A DNA stretch of 64,000 nt from Agapetus fuscipes (lineage: Eukaryota > Arthropoda > Insecta > Trichoptera > Glossosomatidae): contig OX637338.1 in NCBI GenBank assembly GCA_951799405.1, positions 1,736,001 through 1,800,000 of the forward strand, in the 5' to 3' direction. Positions 1-11,000 of this stretch are shown here, piece by piece. Below the pieces are notes generated by a model that saw nothing but the letters and a program-made list of their open reading frames with translations, did not search any database and had not been told where the DNA came from. Each line of letters starts with the position of its first letter. The stretch's first letter is position 1. A program made the position numbers and the translations under genes.

Positions 1-335
1 TTAACGCAGATGTCAGCTCAGAGATAAGTTCAAAGTTGGATGACGTCTATGATTGACAGCTGCACTGTATGCAAGTTTACACTTGACGCCCATGCATGTC
101 ACCCGCAGTTAAAAGGTCAAATTGTTGTTTCTGTCGTGGGGCAAGCTAAAATGGTCCTCTTCTTTCCTACTGGTCTTAAGGTGGGAACTGTGTGTGTTGG
201 CAGTAACGGATGATTCAGTGGCCAGATATATTGCTTTGGCTGGAGACATAGGTTAACTACTTAAATGATGGTTGGTGGTTTTGCTGAAAAAATAATTTTC
301 TAATATTAAAAGGATTTTCTAATATCTGCCTTCAG

Positions 336-3300
336 GTTGTCGCTGGAACAGCAGACCGGAGAAGTGAGGAATGCCATCGAAGACAAAATGGCCACCGCAG
401 CTGTCCAGCGTGATGAGAACATCAGGAAGATGCTCGACAGGCTGAAGGAGCACGTAAGTGCCGACATACTCCATCTCACTTCTTTATAATTATCAAAATG
501 CAACTCTTATAACTCTGAAAATAATCATTGCCAATGGAGTTTAACAAATTCAATGTTACACATTATTTTGTTAGCGCCTTATCATTTTTGTGATGAAAAC
601 TTACTGTTGAGTTTTCTTATGGTTTGTTACATATCCCACAGAAGTATTACATTTTACACTCCGCCATAAACTCATTCACTTCATATATCATGTGTTTATG
701 TTGTCTTGATTGTTGTGTTTTTTGTGAAGAGTTGCAATATTCAACGCGTAGAAACATCCATTATTCATTGATGGAAATAAAACTCTATACAGAAATGAAA
801 TAACGACAATACTATTCCAAAGGCTGGCGTTGTTTCTAGTACAGCAGATCATGTAAGAAGATCACAGCGACTGGCCAACCGCTGATAATGCCCATCGCGG
901 AGCAATGGGCGAAACTGTCCGGAAAGAATCTACCAGACCACGGCTACATAGCCCGAAAAAAGTGATTGTTGAGTCAACAGAAATGAAATAGTTTATTGCT
1001 ATGAGCTAGGCCATATGTTTCTGTGACACTTTGTTAACTCCTGTGGGGAGCATCTCCAGAGCGAGCTATTCAAGCGACACGAGCGTTAGCACGCCCTCTT
1101 TTGAATGATAACAACTTTGTTTCGATAACTCACTTAGAAGGTGTTTCCCACAAAAGGAAAGAAAATGACGACAGAAACTTGTGCAAAGTGGAGTACATGG
1201 CCAAACTCAAGAAATAAAAAATAATGTCTTTCATCCGAATCTGGCCATGTGCACCATCAATTTTTCCAGAGACGCTAGTAAACTTTAATGATGATGGTCC
1301 TTATGGGAAAATGTATATCATCATGCCACCCTGGTTTCAGGGAAAGGCGTCAGAGTTGCAAAGTTTGTGTTCATGTGAGGTTTGGTTTATTCTGTTGGTG
1401 TAAGTGCAAACTTACATGTGCCTGCTTATGGGCATGCATTTAATGTCAATATATCTTTGCAACTTAGATTATAGAGCATCAAAAAGCCCAAAATGTATTT
1501 TAGTCGTTTCATTACCAGGACCGGTCCGTAGTTCAGTTCTAACACTTCGGACTATGAATGGAAGGTTGTGGGCTTGAATCCCGGCGGAGCACAAAAAATA
1601 TACCATTTATATTTTCAAATTTGCTCTTCGCTGAGTTGAAAAATTCATAAACCTTTACCAATGACCAGTCAGGAGCTGGGAAACCCCCACTTCAACTGAA
1701 GGTGGTTGGTGTAAGGCCATCCCCCTTACCCGTAAAAATAAATAGGTCCCGAATCGCCACATGCAACCCCTTCGAGGATAAAGCAAGCAAGAAGTTACAC
1801 TATATGTGTAGCTTAGTTGCGTTTTGCTTTATTAGTCTTGGATATCACACGGAGCTACTTTACATGCAATGCAAGCGGGATCTCTTGTCTGGACACAGTT
1901 CATGAGCAAATAAATAGCAAGTCACTAAGAGCATGTCTTGATGTTGCACCGTCACAAGGAGGAACAGGTGCAGAAGGTGCGCACTCACCACTCGGAGAAG
2001 TTCCACCAGCTGGAGACTTCCATCCAGGAGAAGCTGGAGCTGGCGGCCTCACGCCGGGCGCAGCGCGAGCTGCAGCAGAAGGAGAAGCTGCGCAACTACG
2101 TGAGTAGCGCATGCAACACACACAACTGCGGCAATATCTATCCTCATTCTAGCACTGAAAGACAACCAAACTAGTGACATTTCTCAAATATATTCTTTTG
2201 TTAAGAAGAAGTATGACATTGTTTGCAATTTGAATTCTCAATAATTTAAAAAAGATTAACCAAATAATGAAAAGTAAGCAAGTCAGTGTTCAAACATTCA
2301 ATCTTTTCTTTCCTGAACTTCAAATTATCAAGATATTGAATTTCTATCTTGAGTTGAAAAGTTAATGTAGAAAATATTAACATTTTTAAAGTAAAGAATT
2401 GCAAATGTCTCTAGTTTGTGGTCTATTCAAACAGGTAGGTTTGTTAAACGTACGCCCTATGATTTTGTTCAAAATGGCAGAAGTATAAAAATACATATTT
2501 GTTTAAATAGAGTTGTGAAGAGCAATGCATTTCACCAACCTATTTTGCTTGGCCAGAAACAGGTATTGCATTATCAGTAATTCATTATTTAATATTTTAA
2601 TGAATTATTAATAAACAATGACATCTGTTGAACCAGGGTCAATGCTGTTGTTGATAGGACACGGCGCCGGCGAGGTTCGAACTTGCAAAATTGTTTAAAT
2701 ATCACAAATTCAAGTGCCGACACTTTTTCCCTTTGACCATATCAGCGACATGTTAGATTGACTCAATCACATTATCTGTTAAGTTCGCAGGGTTGATTGC
2801 TATCTCTACTTGCATTCCATGCAATGCAAAAATTGATGTCTCTAATCCACAATTTAATTTGAAATTGTTGATTTTATTGTCCAAATGAAAAAAGAAAGCC
2901 GTCTCTGCCATTTGGACGCATTTATTTTATTATTTTACTTTGCACTGCACTGTTTTGCTTTGTCGGCTTCCTCTTAGCTGTTGTTTATGTTTGTGTGCAC
3001 CGCTCTAGAACACTGTAAAGCTAGCCGAGGTGCGGACGCTGGCCGAGTCGCAGGAGACCATCAAGTCCAAGGAGGTGAGTCAGGAGCTGGAGAGCAAGCT
3101 CACGCTGGCCGAGCAGAACCGCGAGAAGGAGATCCAGAAGAAGCTGGACAACATCAAGAAACAGGTACAGCTACAGCCCAGAGATTACTCCCACTGGTGC
3201 CCTAACCACTTACATGTGCTTTGTGTATTTGAGTTGTTTTCATCATCTCATTCATGATTTACAAAAACAGACTTTACAGAAGTTTTAACTTTTTCATTAC

Positions 3301-4008
3301 AAATTGATTTTGTCTTTTTTGTTGAATGAAAAAAAAAGAAACAAGATAAGTTTTAGGCTTACATGGCCGGCTGATGATGCTGGAGAGGTGTTTTCCGGGA
3401 TCTGTTGCCGTGGTCTGCAGGAGCTGGAGCTTCCGGACGTTTCGCCCGTGTCTACGATGGGCTTCTTCAGCGTGAAAGTGCAATGATGAAGATGATCTTG
3501 ATGAAAACTGTGATGATGTGATATGATGTCACAGTTTTCATCTGCATCATTGCACTTTTACGCTGAAGAAGCCTATCGTAGACATGGGCGAAGCGTCCGG
3601 AAGCTCCAGCTCCCGCAGACCACGGCAACAAATTCTGGAAAATATCTCTCTAGGTGTTCTATATGCGTAAGTTTTTATTACTTTAATTTTGGAAATAATA
3701 TCTTTTCATTGCCTGAAATACCTGTGCATCCAATGAAATATCTCTTATTCATTGTATTTTATATATATATTTTTTTTGTATATGTACTCAATTAAGTACA
3801 TCTCCCGTTTAACTATTATAATTTTTTCAAGTGTCAAAGTAAATCCTGAGTTAATATAATTTGAACAGAGCCATCATCTCCACCTCATCATTTTGTTGAG
3901 TTGTGTTGTGTTTTGCAGGAGCGCCGGGCTGAGATGGTGCGGCAGAACAAGGCGGCCCTGACGGAGCAGGGAGTGGGGGACGGGGCGGTGACCGCCTCCT
4001 CGGGCTAG
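336..4008 (+). CDS. stai: Stathmin, last four coding exons (5' end outside window)
   Basis: Coding exons are 336-453, 1959-2099, 3009-3164 and 3919-4008 (stop TAG 4006-4008). All four junctions have AG acceptors and GT donors (GTAAGT, GTGAGT, GTACAG) and keep one frame. The visible 167 residues are almost wholly charged helix: exon 1 ends ENIRKMLDRLKEH, exon 2 has KFHQLETSIQEKLELAASRR and QQKEKLRNY, exon 3 has ESKLTLAEQNREKEIQKKLD. These are the tandem helical tubulin-binding repeats of the stathmin family, cytosolic proteins that sequester tubulin dimers and promote microtubule disassembly; insect stathmin acts in germline and neurons. The start codon and N-terminal exons, including the regulatory serines, lie upstream of the window. 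Coding exons are GC-rich against AT-rich introns. Exon 3 holds a second in-frame donor at 3075. The C-terminal tail after RRAEMVRQNK is short and low-complexity. Family assignment is firm; exact orthology is inferred. Confidence 0.93.
454..1322. other. Stathmin intron, mostly unique AT-rich sequence
   Basis: Intronic sequence between the first two visible stathmin exons. Apart from a short hairpin element around 850-960 (carrying the CTGA-GAAAC motif at 882-915), I see no gene, RNA or recognisable repeat before the family C copy at 1323. Confidence 0.5.
882..915 (+). repeat. CTGATAAT-hairpin-GAAAC motif
   Basis: CTGATAAT is followed by GCCCAT, a 9-base loop, ATGGGC and GAAAC: a perfect 6-bp stem between the two boxes. 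It is followed by TGTCCGGAA and an ACCACGGC box, as in the foldback element at 3345-3665, so this is a diverged relative of that family. Confidence 0.55.
1323..1475 (+). repeat. Family C repeat (LINE 3' end), 5'-truncated
   Basis: Contains the family C landmarks in order: CACCCTGGTTTCAGGGAAAG, GTTCATGTGAGGTTTGG, a TGCTTATGGGCATGCATTTA segment, and the 3' end TTTGCAACTTAGATTATAG. Diverged, 5'-truncated copy in a stathmin intron. Confidence 0.75.
1519..1822 (+). mobile_element. Chimeric SINE: S1 head joined to S2 body
   Basis: 1519-1670 is the tRNA-like head of SINE S1 (GTAGTTCAGT as A box, GGGCTTGAATCCC as B box, then CTCTTCGCTGAGTTGAAAAA). At about 1671 it passes without a gap into the S2 body (AGCTGGGAAACCCCCACTTC to ACTATATGTGTAGCTTAG). 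Other copies show each half in its own family, so this is a recombinant or template-switch product. Confidence 0.7.
2507..2752 (-). mobile_element. SINE S3, tRNA-derived
   Basis: Read on the minus strand it has a tRNA-like head with a B-box-like GTTCGAACC, followed by the CAATGACATCTGTTGAACC region (plus-strand sense) and the GAAGAGCAATGCATTTCACC end shared with copies near 29.1 and 47.2 kb. Diverged and interrupted by AT-rich sequence. Confidence 0.6.
3345..3665. mobile_element. Foldback element with hammerhead-like hairpins
   Basis: Two inverted arms of about 130 bp (about 3355-3500 and 3535-3660) are separated by a short spacer. Each arm carries GGAGCTTCCGGACGTTTCGC or its complement, a CCACGGCAACA box, and a CTGAAGAA-GCCC-loop-GGGC-GAAAC type hairpin (minus 3439-3470, plus 3563-3594, the latter with GAAGC). 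It lies in the last stathmin intron. No transposase is present. A related single copy lies at 13950-14125. Confidence 0.7.
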
Positions 4009-5315
4009 TGGGCCCACACCGCACCGCCCTCTCTTCAACACCCGGCACCCAGCTCTGTAGACAGACATGTTGAAGACCCTGCTCAAATCTAGCACCGTAA
4101 TCTTATGTTTTCATCTTCAAAATGCAATGCTGATGTCAAAATACAAAAAAGAAACATCAAATTTGAAAAAGCATTGCAGGGGAAATAATTTTATTGATAT
4201 TTTGTAATGTTAGTTGATCCGTATGATTATAATTTGATATTTTGTAAACAAGGCGTTGGGCCCGGACGTGTCTCTTGTCCCTGCCCTGCCCTGTGCATTG
4301 CCTGACCAGTGTATTGTTTTGTAGTCGGCAGTATTGGTATAGCTAATGTAACTCGTAGTGGAACATATTTTGTCGTTTGGCTTTTTGTGCATTAACCGAT
4401 GTACGTTCTGCATGAATGATCATAGATATTGCTGATTTGATATTTTATTATTGTATAAACTTAACCTAATCTAATGTGAAAGATAAATTACTGTTAATAT
4501 AATTGCATTTTATCAAGAGTTAACAATTTATTATAAGGACTGTCGAATAAGACCTGCGTTTGATGTTTTTAAATTTGGACAGAATCATGACCACCCCCGC
4601 GTGGAATATCAGGAATGTAATATTGGGCTGGGTTGTTCAGCCGGTATTGCGATGATCCCCCAGTAGATCCTAAAGCAATGTCAACTGTTGTTTCTAGAGG
4701 CAATGCAGCGCACAAATGCGACTCACCCTGCGTGAGGCAGCTCCATATCCCAACAGTGCTTTGCCGGAACTCCTAATCTAGTGTCTAACTAATTAATCAG
4801 TATCCTGTATTCCTTATCTTGCACCAGAATTGTGCCATTTCATCCTAATACATAAGTAAATTTTGAAAAAGAAAAGAAATCAGAAAGAAAGTGATATAAA
4901 TTGGCTTTATGGTATTTCAGTTAGCGAATATGATATCATTAATGGAATGGTGCAACGTAACAAATTAGGCTAAGTCCTTAATATGTATATTATTAATTCT
5001 AGCTTGTTCACTTTAAATACAAATCTCATTCGACCAATTTTGCCTTTTATATTATTGTGTAGCCGTATAGAATAGTCACTGTCGTGATGGAGCGTGTATA
5101 GCATCACTTCACAGTGAGTAGCTTTTCTGAGAATTTCTATTTTTGCATATTCTAATCATCGCTGTTCTCATTACGTTAATATTATGTTCCTTAATTTTAA
5201 TCTTATTTTTATACATGTGCTTAAGTTTGTCAAGTTCGGGATCCCGTGATCTCAGAGTGCAGCGATAATATTATGTAGATTGATGGTTATTCTCAATAAA
5301 ACAATTCATAAAACA
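4009..5315 (+). other. Probable stathmin 3' UTR and poly(A) signal
   Basis: AT-rich sequence follows the stathmin stop with no further reading frame. A canonical AATAAA lies at 5295-5300 (TCTCAATAAAAC) and is the best poly(A) signal before the MITE at 5455. No recognised repeat interrupts the stretch, which fits a long single-copy 3' UTR. The exact end is inferred. Confidence 0.45.
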
Positions 5316-5454
5316 TCCAGCATTTTATTCTACACATTGAGAGTCTTCATACATCCACACAGAAAACTGTCAAGAGATGCATGCCTGCTCAAATGGATAA
5401 CACCGTCTTGAACATTGGGGATTTCTTTCTAATGCTTTGCTGAACCTGAAACAC

Positions 5455-5862
5455 TTAGGCCCGGTATATTGAAGTGTAGTAATATTTTAGTTAACTATTA
5501 CTTGAACTTTTATTCAAATTCAAGTTAACTAAAACTGACAATTACCAAAGTATGAAGCTCCGTCCCCTAATCTTGGAAATAATTAAAATGTCATTCAAAA
5601 GCTGTAAAACAAACAGCTATTCTTCAAAATCATATGCCTAACCTTCATTAAGCTAGAAAACAACACAAAAAATGCTTTTGCAACAATTTTGATGTATCCT
5701 TACATTAAAAAAGAACTGCTGCTGTCAGTGAAGCGACGCCATCTTGAAAATCGTTAGTTAAAGTTACTTAATATTTACTGGCGAAATTCGGTGAGTGGAA
5801 TATTATGATGATTTAACTAAAATTGCATTTTAGTTTACTTTACTTCAAAATACCGGGCCTAA
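5455..5862. mobile_element. MITE with TTAGGCCCGGTAT termini
   Basis: The element starts TTAGGCCCGGTATATTGAAG and ends CTTCAAAATACCGGGCCTAA, an inverted pair continuing inwards (TTTTAGTTAA against TTTTAGTTTACTT). It is about 408 bp with no coding capacity. Superfamily is not clear from the ends. Confidence 0.7.
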
Positions 5863-6110
5863 CAGAAGTGATGAAAATATAAACTATAGGTATGGAAGAT
5901 ATAACAGCGTTTTAGTTTCATACATTTGTTTCTGTTTTCAGGATGGTTGATTAATTATTTACCCTAAATTTTATAAACCGGCTACTGATGAACAAAATAG
6001 TGTGATCCAGCTAAAACTGGATTTAATTTATGAGTTAAGTCCACACACATACTTCCTACCTTACTTTATACAAGAACTTAAAATTATGATAAATTTAACA
6101 TTAATACCAG

Positions 6111-6630
6111 TTTTGTGGAATGAAGAAAACGGATTTTACTGACCGTGCAAAAAAGAACAACGATCTTCTCTACGTTTCGTCGGAGTCATATCCGACGTCC
6201 TCAGGAGACGTGTGTCTTCTACAAAGAAGAACCACAAACTGTTGAATTATTGTTGTTTGATCAAGGCTGAAGGTTGTAGGTACTTTTATTAATCTTCGGT
6301 GATGCATCCATAGATGTCGCAATAGCTCCACTTGTACAGAAGGAGGATATTATGTCTTTCTGTGAAATCGTCCGATTAATGAAAGGGTGGATCATAGAAG
6401 TGAGCCTCCATATACTGGAAAGTTTGTAGCTGTCATCTCTGTTGAAGTTGGGGTGCCTGTGTATTTCGATTGCTTCCTTCACAAGTCGAGGGATGAGAAA
6501 TTTTTCTTTAGATAAAATCTTTGTTTTATCAAATCTGATCAGCTGATTCACCCCTTTCTGTGAAACGTAGAGAAAATCGTTCTTCTCTTTTGCACGGTCA
6601 GTAAAATCCTTTTTTTTCATTCCACAAAAT
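6111..6630 (-). mobile_element. Penelope-like element remnant with inverted end duplication
   Basis: A minus-strand open frame at 6620-6261 (119 codons) contains RLVKEAIEIHRHPNFNRDD and YKLSSIWRLTSMI. This matches the conserved tail after the GIY-YIG endonuclease of Penelope-like retroelements (R-x-x-EAIEI-x-x-HP-x-NFNRD). Downstream in the same sense is a CTGAGGAC-GTCGGA-loop-TCCGAC-GAAACG hairpin (6174-6204). The outer 65 bp of the frame (about 6562-6630) are repeated in inverted orientation at 6111-6176, so the unit folds back on itself, as often happens with Penelope-like insertions. The reverse transcriptase is absent. Confidence 0.7.
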
Positions 6631-7002
6631 GTCTAACGACCACTGTAATCATAATTAATACTAGTTTGATTTGTGGGTAGTATAACAACGCTTAAAATAA
6701 AAAACTTAACTATAACATGGGTTCACCTTATAATAATTACGTATTAGGTAACTTGGACACATTCTATAGCTCGTTAACCTTTGAAAATATGATCAGAGAG
6801 TATGAAGAAACCTAAAAAACGGAGGAATTGATTCCTTTGATGAGAGCAGGAAAGCTAGAACTGGAACTGCAATATGGATTTGCTTAGTTTTATCCTGTTG
6901 AATAGATGCAATATCCAGACTTAGTGAAAGCAGAGCACGCACAAAAAATATTATGAAAGTTCAGTTTTGTATTTTATGTTTTATTATAAAATTTTACTTT
7001 TG

Positions 7003-7231
7003 CTCCTTGACTTATGGGTTATTATGAGGCTGATCACCCATGATTTCAACCTGGTTGAGGAAAGGACAGCAAAAGTTGGAGGTCTTGTGTTCATTTGAGA
7101 TTTGGGTTTTAATTTTGTGAGTACCTGCACATGCAGCATATGTTAGCACTTAGTATTAGTGCCTGCTTGTGGACAAACATTAAACATAAATCTTGAATCT
7201 TAATGCATCTTCGCAACTCAGATTATAGATT
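7003..7231 (+). repeat. Family C repeat
   Basis: Diverged copy from TCCTTGACTTATGGGTTATT to CGCAACTCAGATTATAGATT. Its 3' tail abuts the tail of the next, oppositely oriented copy. Confidence 0.7.
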
Positions 7232-7255
7232 ATTATATTAAGGGAAATTATGTCA

Positions 7256-7471
7256 TCTAATCTTAAGTTGCAAAGATATGTAACATTGGTGATTCACATT
7301 ATATGCATTTTCACAAGCAGACACATGAGTTTGCGCTTAAAACCATGCCGCATGTGGACTCACTGTATAAAATCCCAAATCTCAAATGAACATACACCCT
7401 GCAACTCTTGCCGACCTTCCCTAGAACAGGGGTGGCATTGGCAAAGTGAACCATTTTCTACAGCATACCAA
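7256..7471 (-). repeat. Family C repeat, inverted
   Basis: Minus-strand copy beginning with CTAATCTTAAGTTGCAAAGA and running through CCCTAGAACAGGGGTGGCAT to GTGAACCATTTTCTACAGCA. It lies tail to tail with 7003-7231 and abuts SINE S1. Confidence 0.8.
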
Positions 7472-7772
7472 TAATATTAATATTAGGATGATTTATTTGG
7501 TGAGCGCTGTTTTTCTGTGTATCACACCTTAAGAGCCCTCTGCGAGCTTGATCGTCGCTGTAGAAAGCGCCAATTCTCAAGCAAGACCTAGTTGTTGTAA
7601 GGTTGGATGGACCTTTCAGGGACCGGTCTTAGGTAAAGGTTTATGACTTGTTCAACCCAGCGAAGAGCACATTCGAAATATAAATGGTATATTTTTTGTG
7701 CTCCGCCGGGATCCGAATCCACAACATTCCATTTACAAGTCCGAAGTGTTGCCACTGGACTATGGACCGGTG
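7472..7772 (-). mobile_element. SINE S1, full length
   Basis: Minus-strand copy. On the plus strand it runs from an ATT-rich tail (AATATTAATATTAGGATGAT) through CTCAAGCAAGACC, AACCCAGCGAAGAGCA and TGCTCCGCCGGGATCCGAA (complement of the tRNA-like B box) to CCACTGGACTATGGACCGG. Length is about 300 bp. Confidence 0.85.
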
Positions 7773-8046
7773 CAACCAACCTATATGTCAAGGAAATATT
7801 AAATCATGTTGCATGAGTCAATGCAATATGACTTTAAAAATGCAAGTTTATGTCATGCACAGCAGATCTTTGTGTTGGAGGTTATTTTTGAAAGGAATCA
7901 ATCAACCCTGTTTGGAGAAATAATAACCTATACTCAGGTGGCGGATTGCCATGCAGGAATAGTTTGGGATTGAAAGAGAAGTTTAAGTGAGGAGGCGAGG
8001 GTCCGTCCCAGGTTGTGGGGCCAATGATGATGATGCTGGACTGTCC

Positions 8047-11000
8047 TCAGAACCAGTAGGTGAGCTTCATGGTGCCGTTGGCGTCTCTCTGTGTGTTCAT
8101 GATGCTGGCCTGCCTCACCAGCCTCTTCATGGAGTTTCTCCTGGGAGGAGCCTCGTCTCTCAGGTCCGTCACCTGCATCTGGTTCAAGTCAAACTGGTCC
8201 ATCTCACAGTGATCAATGTCCTCGTATGAAAGCGATGTTACCACGGGCCTGAAAAGCAATGTACTTAATCAAAATGAGGTCTTATCGCATAGTTTTCATT
8301 ACTGTGTTTTTTTTTCAGTGCGTATCTACTAATTTCAAGAAAAGATACTATTTTTTTATACAAAAAGCAGTCATATAATAAATTTAACATAGACAAATAA
8401 TTGTGAACACGGAAAAAAATCACACTAAAAAGTTGGTAGGTACAGAAAGGGCTAAGTAAAATTTTGTTTTTGGTTCTTAAGGACTCTAGTTACGTAGACC
8501 TTTGACATTTTCCCATCAAAAAGAAAAATAACATCCATTCCCAGACCATTGGTCTCTTCATTCAGAACTATGCATAAATAAGTTGTATGGAAAAAGATAT
8601 GGCAATCTAGGGTTATTTAAAAAAAAAGAGATAAATGTATGGAAATACAGACTGAGCCAGTTTCTGTTTTTCTATATATCTATCCCATTTTTAAATCCTT
8701 AGGTACAATTATGTAATATTAACATACCAACATAAAAGAGCACATCTGTATTTATGATTTTACTATTTTGGTGACTTACTTTATTGGTATACAGCGAATG
8801 CAATCTATGTAAGACCAGTCTTTTCCGAATTCCTCTCCTTCCAGCAAAGTCTGCGGCAGCCGGTGGTGAAGTGTCTCAGGGAGCCGCAGACCTGACAGCC
8901 CTCCCAGCACACTGATGACCCCCATTATCACCAGAGGCATCACTAGATTCTCCGAGCCCTGTCAAAAACGTGAACATAAAATAATGTTGCAATAATACAG
9001 GCAGGATATTTCAGTGTTACTTCAAAGATACGAGACTCACAAGATATGTAATGAATGGAATAACGATCAGCCCCAGGCCTCCGATATATGCAGAGGTTCC
9101 GATACCCACTCCACGAAGCTGCGTAGGGTACAGCTCTCCCGCAAACGGATAAATAATCAAAAACGATGCAGAGATGAGAGACTTGGATACGAGGAAAAGG
9201 ACCAGAGTTGTGATAACGGCATCTAAAAATACAAAATCTTAATGCAAATTATTTATTACCAAAGATAAATCAGAAGTTAATATTATAAAAATGTGTTTAG
9301 GCTTTCACAGTCTGATTCAGATGCTTACAATTGTTTTTCCGGGCCTTAACCATGGTACAATGCTTCGGAACTGAAGTTGTTACTCGCAGTTTGGTAATGA
9401 AAAAAGAAATGGACCATGGTCAACAACTCGTATGATCAATTTCAAGCAAATCAGAAGTAAGTAATATCACTTTAAATACCTTCAGGTAGTAAGACTGTCA
9501 CAATACAGCTGACTCCACTGAGCACCATAGACAAACACAGCGGCCATCTCCTCCCCCATCTGTCCATTATAATCCAGCACATTATGTAACTCGGGATCTC
9601 AACCACGGATGACAAGAAGAAGCTGATGTATTGATTACTTCCAAGAGAAGGCCCGTAGTAGCTCAGTCCAACGTACACCATGTCATTGGCAAACCAATTC
9701 AAGGTGATGAGGCAAGTCTTCAGTCTCATGTTCGGTGTCCGGCAGAGATCAAAAGCACCAGGCGACTTGTTGGCTCTCGCTTCCTCGCTGGTTGTCCGCT
9801 CCATCATCATCAGTTGCTTGAGTCTCTGTCTAAAGGATTCAGGCAGCGACTTCCCGTTGACTCTCGCCAGCGTCTCTAATATTTTCAAAGCTTCCTCCAG
9901 TCTGCCTTTAGCGAGGAGCCATCTTGGTGATTCAGGCAGGAAAAACCAGTAGAAGTAATAAAGTATGAATGGCGCTGAGGTGACAAATGCCAAAAGTTGC
10001 CAGTCTCGTACTAGATATGTGATTCCCGCCAGGAAGATCAGTCCCAATGTATAAAATGTGCAAGTCATAACTGTTATAAATGACCTGTAGTTTGGACCCA
10101 CAAGCTCTAATGCTGAAATAAATTAAAAATTACATTCGTATTGAAACAAAGACAGCAATTTTGATTTTTTTTTTGAAAATAAATAAATTATGAAAATGCA
10201 GAGGAAGTCATTTTCTGTGTTTCTATATCGATACCTTAAGTAAAACAGAATAAGTGATATATTCCAACATGGGTTTCTCAGATAAATACATCTTTCTCCC
10301 TATTTTCTATGAGAGAAAATTCTAAAAGAGTGTGACAATCCTGTAGTTTAGAAGAGTTTCAAGAGCACTTCCTCATAATTAGTTCACTTACTATGAAAAG
10401 TCACACCCAATACAATGTTAACAGCACAATTTCTCAAATCAGTGAATCAGCACTTATTCAGGCAATATATTTATCTCAATTAAAAAAAAACCTAGATTGC
10501 TGTCTTTGGTTTTATCCAACTCATTGATATTTATATTTAGCAGTAGAATAGATTTGTGGAAAAGACAAATATTTTAAGAAATGTTCTCACATATGATGAA
10601 GGGTATTTGATAGACGGCAGGTATAGTCAGACCGACAATAGCTCGGCTTATCGCCCACCACAAATAGTTCTGGGCGGAGGCTGTCAGGAAGCTGCCGACA
10701 ATCAGCGTGGTGAGGCACGTAAAGTAAGACTTTTTGCGGCCTATCTTATCATTCAAATACCCAAAAAAGTAAACTCCAATTGGTCCTCCAGCGTTCAAAG
10801 CCACGAGTCCTAGGGTTGGGTAAATTGCGCGGTCGCAGACCAAATCAAACTGTAAAATTCACAAAAAACAACTGAAATTTTGTTGAAATGATCATTGACA
10901 CTAGTAAAATTCAGTACCCTGAGTAAAACAAATGGTAAATACTCAACCATGAAGTGAGCAGACAAAAATATATGAAAACTAAAAGACTCACTATTTCAAA

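Noticed and set aside
882..915. Calling the hairpins canonical hammerhead ribozymes
   Set aside because: Each has one base too many between CTGANGA and stem II, and I could not find convincing stems I and III; reported as hammerhead-like only.
3274..3795. Open frames on both strands in a stathmin intron
   Set aside because: They arise from the inverted arms of the foldback element, which is why the two translations look alike.
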